From: an uncultured bacterium
Lineage (GTDB): Bacteria > Cyanobacteriota > Vampirovibrionia > Gastranaerophilales > Gastranaerophilaceae
DNA length: 48,173 bases
NCBI GenBank assembly: GCA_948684385.1
Contig: CAPQCU010000013.1
Span: 1-48,173, forward strand
Reading direction: 5' to 3'
Positions 16,541 to 23,704 of the stretch are shown piece after piece. The notes beneath the pieces were generated by a model that made no database searches, was not told the DNA's origin, and saw nothing but the letters and a program-made list of their open reading frames with translations. The translations under genes and the position numbers were made by a program. Every line of letters starts with the position of its first letter. The stretch's first letter is position 1.

Positions 16541-17358
16541 TCAATAAAAGCATCATCCAGAAGTTTTATTCTAAACCTGCTTCCTGCAGGAATAGAAACA
16601 TGTCCGCCTTTTGAAAAGAAAGCGGTTATTGGAGAAGTTAGGGTATTTAACCCGAGACAAATAGTTCCGTAAGCAAACGGAAATGGAGAAAGAAGAACTG
16701 TTGAACCTTCACCGCCAAGGCTTATTGTCATGGTCATCATTTTATTAAACAAATTTCTGCCCCAATTGCCTTTTTTCCACATTGTTTTTAAATACGTACG
16801 CTCACCTTTAATATTATTCAAGAAAATCATTTTATCGTCAGCGCGTGTTACATAACCTCTAATCGGGACGATTTGACCTTTGTAATTCATGCTGTTAATT
16901 CTTACAACAACAAGTCCGCCATTACAGCTTATCTGCGGCTGGTGAACTTCTATAATTTCACCGTAAAAAACTGTATTTGCAGGAATTGTAAATTTCTTCT
17001 TTACAATAGGAGCACGGTTATAAAATTTTACAGAGCTTCCTTTTGACATCCAGTCATTCAGTTTTGTAGAACTTACTACATTAAAAGAAGTTCCGTCAGG
17101 AATTTTCACACTACCGGTTGAAATGTTATATTGAGGAACTTTAACTTCTTGTTTCTGCGTAACAGGTTCCGGCTGATTGTATTTAGAAATATCAGGAAGC
17201 GTCGGCAAATCTTCTTCAACATTCATATCTTTTTGAAGCTTAGATGAGTCGTAGTTTTTTCTGATATCATCATCTACTGTCATGTCTAAATCGAAAGCTC
17301 CGGCATGGAGATTTGAAAAAAATATTAAAAATCCTATAATCAAATAAAGTTTTTTCAC
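16537..17358 (-). CDS. Secreted protein with signal peptide, function unknown
   Basis: 273 residues. MKKLYLIIGFLIFFSNLHAG is a clear Sec signal peptide. The mature part starts with about 70 polar, acidic residues and then a beta-rich region with repeated IPxGTxF-like phrases (VKIPDGTSFNV, FTIPANTVFYGEI, VSIPAGSRFRIKL). One helix around 205-235 is hydrophobic (LLSPFPFAYGTICLGL) and may insert in a membrane. The phrases recall TrbI/VirB10-like and outer-membrane-associated beta proteins, but I cannot assign a family. The start is GTG; a five-codon frame (MLTGF) with its own GGAGGG ends one base before it. Confidence 0.6.
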   Translation of the reverse strand: MKKLYLIIGFLIFFSNLHAGAFDLDMTVDDDIRKNYDSSKLQKDMNVEEDLPTLPDISKYNQPEPVTQKQEVKVPQYNISTGSVKIPDGTSFNVVSSTKLNDWMSKGSSVKFYNRAPIVKKKFTIPANTVFYGEIIEVHQPQISCNGGLVVVRINSMNYKGQIVPIRGYVTRADDKMIFLNNIKGERTYLKTMWKKGNWGRNLFNKMMTMTISLGGEGSTVLLSPFPFAYGTICLGLNTLTSPITAFFSKGGHVSIPAGSRFRIKLLDDAFID

Positions 17359-17478
17359 GTCAAAATCCAGTCAACATATATTTACCCTCCAATTGTAACA
17401 AATTTTTAACGAACTAGCAAAAAAATTTTTGCTTTGTTTTATGATAAATGTGTAGACAGTTAATTTAGATTGGAAACT

Positions 17479-18879
17479 ATGATGAAGATTCATACAACGC
17501 AAAATCTAAGCTCCTTAGGGAGAATGCAATCAACCAACAGCAGTACTATCCCTAATGAAGAGATTAGATTAAATTATTCGGAACAAATGCGAAAGCTTAA
17601 GTCGTCATCTTTGAATGATACTTACGAGAGTCATGTATCTTTTAAAGGAAAGAAAGAGTTTCTTAAGGCTGGTAAAGCTGCAGCAGAAAAAATTAAAAAC
17701 ACCGCGGGTAAAGAGAAGAAATGGTACGATAAATTTCTCACCGGCGGTGTTTTTGATAAGATGCTTGACTTAATGAGCCACGAAGTTTTTGTACAAGCCG
17801 CAATATCTGCAGTCATCTGCTGTTTATTAAGACCTGTTACAATTATGGCGCTTCCGGCTAAAGACAAAGACAATAACAAGTACGCTTCGGCTCACTCAAT
17901 TTCTTCCGGTTTTGTCGGAGTTATTTCTTCTCTCTTAATTTCAGTACCTTTCTCTAAAGGTTTGAGATACGCTCAGAAAAACTTGCTGCATAAACTTAAA
18001 GAAGAACATATTAAAAAGATGTTCCCTCAAGTTGACATTAAATCAATCACAAACGCTGACGGCACAAGAAAACCAATCAGCGAATGGCTTGATAAATACG
18101 GCAATAAGTTTGAAACCGATACTAAAGACGTTATGATGGCTGCAAAACCTAGACCAATATCTGTTATGTCAGAAAGCACTTTAAAAGAACTCGGCGCGGA
18201 TGTTGACCTGAAAGCAATGTCTGGTAAACCTGTAAGCGAATGGGTAACACGCGACGGTAAGAAACTTAACTTCAGACCTCAGGATATGTTTGTTCAAATC
18301 AAAGAAGAAGGTATGGGTACAAATTACTTCTCACTTGGTCTTGCCGATAAAAACTTCCTCGCAGAAACATTTGAAAAACTTGATATTAACACAATTGAAA
18401 AAGAAGGCAAGAGAATTAACCCTCTTGAATGGAAGAATAAAGACGGTTCTCAGTTTATGCCTGACTTATTAGATAACGTATTCCTTTCATCCTGGAAAGA
18501 AACATTTGAAGCAACACCTCTTTATTCAGGACTTAAACGAACTACAACCGGTAAAAAACCTGAAACTAAATACTGCGCTTATCAGAAAAACGCAAAAGAT
18601 TACAATCCTTCAAAAGTTCCTGATAAGCTTGGTACAAAAATTTCTCAGGAAATGCTCAATGCAGATGACACAAATACAGTACTTTATAAATTACTCGGAT
18701 GGCTTCCGGATATCGTTACAAGACCGGTTGTTGCAGCTTCAACAATTGCACTTATACCTTTTGTCTTAAAACGAGTATTCCATCTTGAAAAGAAAAAGAA
18801 ACCGGAACAGGCGATTGCAGAACAAAACAATCAAATGAACACTGCCAAAGATGAAACAGTAAGAAAGGCGGCTGCATAA
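17479..18879 (+). CDS. SFKG-motif membrane protein with three internal repeats, function unknown
   Basis: 466 residues. A polar, Ser/Asn-rich, probably disordered N-terminus contains HVSFKGKKEF (SFKG at 54-57), then a basic helical stretch, two hydrophobic segments (about 105-125 and 140-160), a soluble middle and a hydrophobic segment at about 418-440. The middle has three copies of a roughly 30-residue unit, near 182-211, 239-267 and 300-329 (DGTRKPISEW, SGKPVSEW and EGKRINPLEW, each followed by a Gly-containing turn). It shares YSGLKR and LGTK with the protein encoded next, to which it is coupled by TAATG. The start could be either adjacent ATG (17479 or 17482). Confidence 0.6.
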   Translation: MMKIHTTQNLSSLGRMQSTNSSTIPNEEIRLNYSEQMRKLKSSSLNDTYESHVSFKGKKEFLKAGKAAAEKIKNTAGKEKKWYDKFLTGGVFDKMLDLMSHEVFVQAAISAVICCLLRPVTIMALPAKDKDNNKYASAHSISSGFVGVISSLLISVPFSKGLRYAQKNLLHKLKEEHIKKMFPQVDIKSITNADGTRKPISEWLDKYGNKFETDTKDVMMAAKPRPISVMSESTLKELGADVDLKAMSGKPVSEWVTRDGKKLNFRPQDMFVQIKEEGMGTNYFSLGLADKNFLAETFEKLDINTIEKEGKRINPLEWKNKDGSQFMPDLLDNVFLSSWKETFEATPLYSGLKRTTTGKKPETKYCAYQKNAKDYNPSKVPDKLGTKISQEMLNADDTNTVLYKLLGWLPDIVTRPVVAASTIALIPFVLKRVFHLEKKKKPEQAIAEQNNQMNTAKDETVRKAAA

Positions 18880-19532
18880 TGAATATCAACGCATTAAATA
18901 ATATACAATATCAAAACAGATATTATAACAAACAAAATGTAAGAGCAGCAGAGGCGCAGCCAATTCAGACAGCTTCAAGTGAAATCGCTTTTCAAGGTAA
19001 GTTCGGTGACAAAGTTGGTAAAGTTTTCGGAGAAAAATATGCTCAAAAAATGCTAGACAAACCCTGGATGCACAAACTTTCCGAAAAACTTGCAGCAGCT
19101 TCAAAAATGATGACCCAGCACATGGCAACATTAGGTTCATTATTGACAAGTGCAGTGTATTTTATAAGAACAATTACAAATAAAGATTTAGACGCTGAGA
19201 AAAGAAATACACTCGGTATTAATCAGATAGGATGTTTCATATTACCAACAGGTCTAAGTTATTTAATTGATCATCTATTGAAAAAGTTCAACAAGAATAT
19301 GGAATACAGATATTCAGGACTTAAACGTCAGCAAATGGCACTTGGAAAAATTTCACCTGAAAAGTGCGCAGCTTTAGAGAAATCACTTGGTACAAAACTC
19401 AAATGCTTCGGCGCTTTAATGGGACTTGCAACATTCACAACAATTTACCGTTATGCAACACCTGTATTAATCACTCCGGTTGCAAACAAATTAGGTGATT
19501 GGTGGAATAACAGAAATAAAACTGCTGCATAA
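18879..19532 (+). CDS. AFQG-motif membrane protein, function unknown
   Basis: 217 residues. It begins with a polar Asn/Gln-rich N-terminus (MNINALNNIQYQNRYYNKQN) and EIAFQGKFG (AFQG at 37-40). Hydrophobic segments lie at about 84-98, 116-130 and 172-195. It shares RYSGLKR and SLGTKLK with the preceding protein, in the same order and spacing class, so the two are probably related in part. The start codon shares one base with the upstream stop. No signal peptide. No family recognised; an intrinsic terminator follows. Confidence 0.6.
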   Translation: MNINALNNIQYQNRYYNKQNVRAAEAQPIQTASSEIAFQGKFGDKVGKVFGEKYAQKMLDKPWMHKLSEKLAAASKMMTQHMATLGSLLTSAVYFIRTITNKDLDAEKRNTLGINQIGCFILPTGLSYLIDHLLKKFNKNMEYRYSGLKRQQMALGKISPEKCAALEKSLGTKLKCFGALMGLATFTTIYRYATPVLITPVANKLGDWWNNRNKTAA

Positions 19533-19558
19533 AATATAAACCAGATGTGTACTACAAA

Positions 19559-19594
19559 AAACTGTTTCGATTTTATTATCGGAGCAGTTTTTTT
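19559..19594 (+). terminator. Intrinsic terminator of the SFKG/AFQG gene pair
   Basis: AAACTGTTTCGAT and ATCGGAGCAGTTT form a 13-bp stem with two G-U pairs and a TTTAT-type loop, followed by TTTTTTT. It ends only 5 bases before the -10 box of birA. Confidence 0.85.
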
Positions 19595-19598
19595 ATAT

Positions 19599-19610
19599 TA
19601 AAATAAAAGA
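19599..19610 (+). promoter_or_regulatory. -10 element for a leaderless birA transcript
   Basis: TAAAAT (19599-19604) ends exactly 6 bases before the birA ATG; no Shine-Dalgarno sequence. The -35 position falls inside the preceding terminator hairpin (TTATCG at 19576). Confidence 0.45.
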
Positions 19611-20345
19611 ATGAATTTAGTTTATTTAGAAGAAGTCGGCTCAACTAATCAGTATGCAAAAGAAAATATTGATAAGCTTGAGGATATGAGCGTTGTTTAT
19701 ACTTACAACCAGACAAATGGAAGAGGCAGGCTGGAGCGCAAATGGAGCTTCACCGGAGAAGATAATATTTATGCGTCTATCGTTCTTAAACCGTCAGAAG
19801 AAATGAGGGAAGTTTATTCAAATTTAACGCAGTATTTGTGTGTTATTTTATGTGAAACTTTTGAGGAATATGGAGTCTCTCCGAAAATAAAGTGGCCAAA
19901 TGATATCAAAATTAACGACAAAAAGATTTCAGGCATCCTCGCGGAAGGGGTAAATATAGTGGGAGAAAATTGCTCCTACAAGTTGGAAGGTATTGTTCTT
20001 GGTGTCGGAATAAATTTAAACACAAAGATAGAAATATTATCCAAAATCAACCAGCCTGCAACATCTTTGAATATTGAAATCGGGCACGAGATAGATAAGA
20101 AAATTTTCTTAAAAAAACTTTTAGATAAGTTTTGTTTGAGGTATGATAATTTTATTGAAGAAGGTTTTCAATTAATAAGAAAAGATTACATAAGAAGAGC
20201 AAACTTTCTCAATAAAGAAGTTACCGTAAAGGTATTTGACAAAGAAACATCCGGAATAGCAAAAGATATTACCGAAAACGGAGCTTTAAAATTAATTGAT
20301 AAAGATAACAAAGAACACGTACTTTTAATAGGAGATATTTTATGA
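19611..20345 (+). CDS. birA: Biotin--[biotin carboxyl carrier protein] ligase
   Basis: 244 residues. The catalytic domain shows VGSTNQYAKE, the biotin-binding NGRGRLERKW, WPNDIKINDKKISGIL with its catalytic Lys, and LGVGINLN, followed by the small C-terminal SH3-like domain. The N-terminal helix-turn-helix repressor domain of E. coli BirA is absent, so it is a ligase only (class I). It lies directly upstream of oadG-oadA-oadB, whose alpha subunit carries a biotin site, so it probably modifies that subunit. The stop overlaps the oadG start by 4 bases. Confidence 0.92.
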   Translation: MNLVYLEEVGSTNQYAKENIDKLEDMSVVYTYNQTNGRGRLERKWSFTGEDNIYASIVLKPSEEMREVYSNLTQYLCVILCETFEEYGVSPKIKWPNDIKINDKKISGILAEGVNIVGENCSYKLEGIVLGVGINLNTKIEILSKINQPATSLNIEIGHEIDKKIFLKKLLDKFCLRYDNFIEEGFQLIRKDYIRRANFLNKEVTVKVFDKETSGIAKDITENGALKLIDKDNKEHVLLIGDIL

Positions 20346-20572
20346 ATGAAACACTGGTTCAAGGCATTTCCGTAATGTGCATTGGCATGGGAACTGTGCT
20401 TGCATTTTTGTGCATCACAATCGGCTCAATGTTCGTTATGTCAAATGTTGTTGGCAAACTAAACCAAATTTTCCCTGAAGTTGTTCCTCAAGTTGCAGGA
20501 GCAAAAAGAGCTGTATCTGATGATGCAGAAGTAGCTGCAGCAATCATAGCTGCGATGTTCAGGGGTAAATAG
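20342..20572 (+). CDS. oadG: Oxaloacetate decarboxylase gamma-like subunit (OadG)
   Basis: 76 residues with one N-terminal membrane helix (about 8-35, ISVMCIGMGTVLAFLCITIG), where MGTVLAFL resembles OadG subunits, and a short cytoplasmic tail. Gamma subunits hold the alpha and beta subunits of Na+-pumping decarboxylases together. The product ends EVAAAIIAAMFRGK, a motif common in OadG tails. It overlaps birA by 4 bases. The last codons and the stop lie in a copy of the GGGGTAAAT repeat. The short length and position support the assignment more than the sequence alone does. Confidence 0.78.
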   Translation: MNETLVQGISVMCIGMGTVLAFLCITIGSMFVMSNVVGKLNQIFPEVVPQVAGAKRAVSDDAEVAAAIIAAMFRGK

Positions 20573-20600
20573 GGGTAAATACAGGCAAAGGGGTAAATGA
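20561..20600 (+). repeat. Three copies of GGGGTAAAT between oadG and oadA
   Basis: AGGGGTAAAT occurs twice in direct tandem (20561-20580) and GGGGTAAATGAG follows at 20590. The first copy provides the stop codon of oadG. The same 9-mer occurs at 1608, 11976, 31884, 39062 and 48122 on one strand or the other. Confidence 0.8.
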
Positions 20601-20657
20601 GATTTAGCCCGAAATAACACTACAAATTTAAATGTAATTAAAAGAAAGGTATAAACA

Positions 20658-22463
20658 ATGTCAAAAAAACTTATTAAAGTTATGGATACATCGTTCAGAG
20701 ACGGTTTCCAATCTATCTATGGCGCAAAAGTTTTGGTTGAAGACTTCATTCCGGCTCTTCAAGCAGCTGTAGGCGCAGGTCTTAAACATTTCGAAACAGC
20801 AGGCGGTGCAAGATTTCAAGCTCCGATTTTCTTCTGTAACGAAAACGCTTTTGAAACAATGGACAAAATCAGAGCTGCAGTAGGCCCTGATGTTAAATTA
20901 CAATCACTCGCTCGTGGTGTAAACGTAGTTGGGCTTAACTCACAACCGCGTGACGTAATTGATTTGCACGCAAAAATGTTTGCAAAACACGGCGTTAATG
21001 TTGTTAGAAACTTCGATGCTTTAAACGATGTTAATAACCTTGTTGATTCAGCAAATTCAATCAAAAAACACGGAATGCAGCACGAAGTTACAATCACAAT
21101 GATGGAACTTCCGTTCGGCTGCGAAGGCGCACACGATGTAGCTTTCTATGAAAAAGTTTTAAGAAATATTCTTGATTCAGGCTTACCGTTTGACAGCCTA
21201 GCATTCAAAGATGCTTCAGGTACTTCAAACCCTAGAAAAGTTTACGAAACAGTTAAAATGGCTCGTGAATTGTTAGGTCAGGACGCTCACATCCGCTTCC
21301 ACTCACACGAAACAGCAGGTACAGGCTTAGCTGCATACTTAGCAGCTCTTGACGGTGGTGCTGATGGTATTGATTTGGCTATGAAACCGGTTTCAGGCGG
21401 TACAGGTCAACCTGATATTATTTCTATGTGGCATGCTTTAAAAGGTACTGAATACGATTTAGGCTTAGATATTGCAAAAATCATGGAAACAGAAGAAATC
21501 TTCAAAGAATGCATGAAAGATTATCCGATTTCTCCTATTTCTTTAGCAGTTAACCCAATCCTTATTCAGGCTCCATTACCTGGCGGTGCTACAGCTACAA
21601 CCGTTAACCAGCTTAAAGATATGGGCATGTTGGATAAATTCCCTGATTTAATTAAAGCAATGAAAGAATGTGTTGAAAGAGGCGGTTTTGGAACTTCTGT
21701 TACACCAGTTTCTCAGTTCTACGCTCAACAGGCATTCTTAAACGCAACTCAAGGTGCGTGGAAAATGGCTAACCCGGGTTACGCTAAGATGGTTCTCGGC
21801 TACTTCGGTAAAACACCTTGTGAACCGGATCCTGAGTTGGTAAAATGGGCTGAAGAAAAAATGAACATGGCTCCAACTACCGAAAAAGTTGTTGATATTA
21901 ACGAAAAAGATCCGGAAAAAGGACTTAAAGCAGCTGAAGAAAGACTTAAAGCTGCAGGACTTCCTGTAACTGACGAAAACTTATTCATCGCAGCTGCTTG
22001 TAAAGACGGTAACGTTGATAAAGGTATCGACTTCTTACTTGGTAAAGGAACAGTATCAGTTAATAAAACTTCTGCAAACGCACCTGCAGCAGCTCCTGCA
22101 GCTTCAAGCACAGGTGAATACACAGTTAAGGTTAACGGCAAAAACTACGCTGTTAAACTTGAAGGCGACAAAGCAACTGTTAACGGAAAATCTTATGACA
22201 TCGGTGTTAAAGCCGGCATAGAGTCAAAAGCTTCTGCTTCATCAGGTGAAGGAGAAGAAGTTAAAGCAGGTTTACCTGGTAACGTACTTCGTGTAGAAGT
22301 TTCAGAAGGCGATTCAGTAGAAGAAGGCGATGTACTTTTAGTTGTTGAAGCTATGAAGATGGAAACTGAAATCAAAGCTCCAAAAGCTGGTACAGTATCT
22401 TCTGTTCTTGTTTCACAGGGCGATAAAGTTGTTACAGGTCAGGCATTGGTTGTAATCGGTTAG
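20658..22463 (+). CDS. oadA: Biotin-dependent Na+-pumping decarboxylase alpha subunit (oxaloacetate decarboxylase type)
   Basis: 601 residues in three parts: a carboxyltransferase TIM barrel (1-320) with metal- and substrate-site motifs DTSFRDGFQS, LAFKDASG and RFHSHETAGTG; a conserved carboxylase middle domain (to about 460); and, after an Ala/Pro linker, a biotinyl domain with EAMKMETEIKAP, whose Lys is biotinylated. It transfers CO2 from a carboxylic acid, probably oxaloacetate, to biotin; OadB then decarboxylates the biotin and exports Na+. DTSFRDGFQS departs from the common DTTLRDAHQS, so another substrate is possible. GAAAGG precedes the ATG. Confidence 0.88.
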   Translation: MSKKLIKVMDTSFRDGFQSIYGAKVLVEDFIPALQAAVGAGLKHFETAGGARFQAPIFFCNENAFETMDKIRAAVGPDVKLQSLARGVNVVGLNSQPRDVIDLHAKMFAKHGVNVVRNFDALNDVNNLVDSANSIKKHGMQHEVTITMMELPFGCEGAHDVAFYEKVLRNILDSGLPFDSLAFKDASGTSNPRKVYETVKMARELLGQDAHIRFHSHETAGTGLAAYLAALDGGADGIDLAMKPVSGGTGQPDIISMWHALKGTEYDLGLDIAKIMETEEIFKECMKDYPISPISLAVNPILIQAPLPGGATATTVNQLKDMGMLDKFPDLIKAMKECVERGGFGTSVTPVSQFYAQQAFLNATQGAWKMANPGYAKMVLGYFGKTPCEPDPELVKWAEEKMNMAPTTEKVVDINEKDPEKGLKAAEERLKAAGLPVTDENLFIAAACKDGNVDKGIDFLLGKGTVSVNKTSANAPAAAPAASSTGEYTVKVNGKNYAVKLEGDKATVNGKSYDIGVKAGIESKASASSGEGEEVKAGLPGNVLRVEVSEGDSVEEGDVLLVVEAMKMETEIKAPKAGTVSSVLVSQGDKVVTGQALVVIG

Positions 22464-22481
22464 TAAAGGGGGAATTAAATT

Positions 22482-23654
22482 ATGAATATTCAAGAAGGTT
22501 TAATGAACCTATGGAATTCAACAGGTATTGTGAACTTCGTTCTGCCTGCTGACCCTAATCTAAGCGGATTTGAGCAAGTCTTGCACATGCACGGTCAGTG
22601 GATAATGATTTTAATCTGCTTATTCCTGCTATGGCTTGGTATTAAAAAGCAGTTTGAACCGTTGCTTCTTGTGCCGATTGCATTCGGCGGTTTGTTATCA
22701 AACATTCCTGTTTGTGATATTGCAGGCCCTCACGGGTTCTTAGGAATTATCTACGAAGCAGGTATTCATCAGGGATTGTTCCCGTTGATTATCTTCATGG
22801 GTGTTGGTGCAATGACTGACTTCGGTCCGTTGATTGCAAACCCTAAGACTGCACTTTTAGGCGGTGCTGCTCAATTCGGTATCTTTGGTGCTTTATTGAT
22901 GGCACTTTGCATATTCGGATTTACACTTCCACAATCAGGTGCAATCGGTATCATCGGCGGTGCTGATGGTCCTACATCAATCTTTGTTACTTCAAAGCTT
23001 GCTCCAGAACTATTAGGTGCAATCGCAGTTGCAGCTTATTCATACATGGCACTGGTTCCGGTTATTCAACCGCCTATTATGAAGCTTTTGACAACTAAAA
23101 AACAAAGAGAAATTCAAATGACCCAACTAAGAGAAGTATCTAAGAGAGAAAAAATCGTATTCCCTCTTGTAATACTTATTCTTTGTGCAATCTTCTTACC
23201 TGATGCCTGCCCTCTTCTTGGTGCTTTGACATTCGGTAACTTATGTAAAGAATGCGGTGTTGTTGACAGATTATCTGACACTATGCAGAATGCTTTAATC
23301 AATATTGTAACAATATTCTTAGGCTTGTCTGTAGGTTCAAAACTTTCAGCAGACCAGTTTTTAACCGTTCAAACATTGTTTATTTTGTTACTTGGTATTA
23401 TCGCATTCTCAGTTGCAACAGCTGCAGGTGTAATAATGGCACATATTATGAACATGTTCTCTAAGACCAAAATCAACCCGCTTATTGGTGCAGCAGGTGT
23501 TTCAGCTGTTCCGATGGCAGCACGTGTTGCTAACAAAGTAGGTTTAGAGGCTAACCCTCAAAACTTCCTTTTGATGCACGCAATGGGTCCTAACGTTGCA
23601 GGTGTAATCGGCTCTGCTGTTGCAGCAGGTGTATTGCTTGCTCTTTGCAACTAA
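22482..23654 (+). CDS. oadB: Na+-pumping decarboxylase beta subunit
   Basis: 390 residues, strongly hydrophobic with about nine membrane helices. Family motifs are GVGAMTDFGPLIANPKTALLG, GIIGGADGPTSIF (with the Asp essential for Na+ transport) and, near the C-terminus, GAAGVSAVPMAARV. The subunit decarboxylates carboxybiotin on OadA and pumps Na+ out, conserving energy during fermentation. AAAGGGGG precedes the ATG 18 bases after oadA. A terminator follows, ending the birA-oadGAB unit. Confidence 0.94.
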   Translation: MNIQEGLMNLWNSTGIVNFVLPADPNLSGFEQVLHMHGQWIMILICLFLLWLGIKKQFEPLLLVPIAFGGLLSNIPVCDIAGPHGFLGIIYEAGIHQGLFPLIIFMGVGAMTDFGPLIANPKTALLGGAAQFGIFGALLMALCIFGFTLPQSGAIGIIGGADGPTSIFVTSKLAPELLGAIAVAAYSYMALVPVIQPPIMKLLTTKKQREIQMTQLREVSKREKIVFPLVILILCAIFLPDACPLLGALTFGNLCKECGVVDRLSDTMQNALINIVTIFLGLSVGSKLSADQFLTVQTLFILLLGIIAFSVATAAGVIMAHIMNMFSKTKINPLIGAAGVSAVPMAARVANKVGLEANPQNFLLMHAMGPNVAGVIGSAVAAGVLLALCN

Positions 23655-23674
23655 TTCGGATAATAAACAAAAAA

Positions 23675-23704
23675 AAATACACCGCATAAGCGGTGTATTT
23701 TTTT
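23675..23704. terminator. Bidirectional terminator between oadB and the phosphohydrolase gene
   Basis: AAATACACCGC and GCGGTGTATTT form an 11-bp stem with an ATAA loop, flanked by A and T runs. It serves two convergent genes. Confidence 0.9.

Noticed and set aside
20561..20657. The oadG-oadA gap as a riboswitch or CRISPR-like array
   Set aside because: The units are 10 bases long without spacers of regular length, and no stable fold or known riboswitch core is visible.
21800..22141. A 113-residue minus-strand frame inside oadA
   Set aside because: Antisense shadow of the conserved biotin-carrier linker; no promoter or ribosome binding site.
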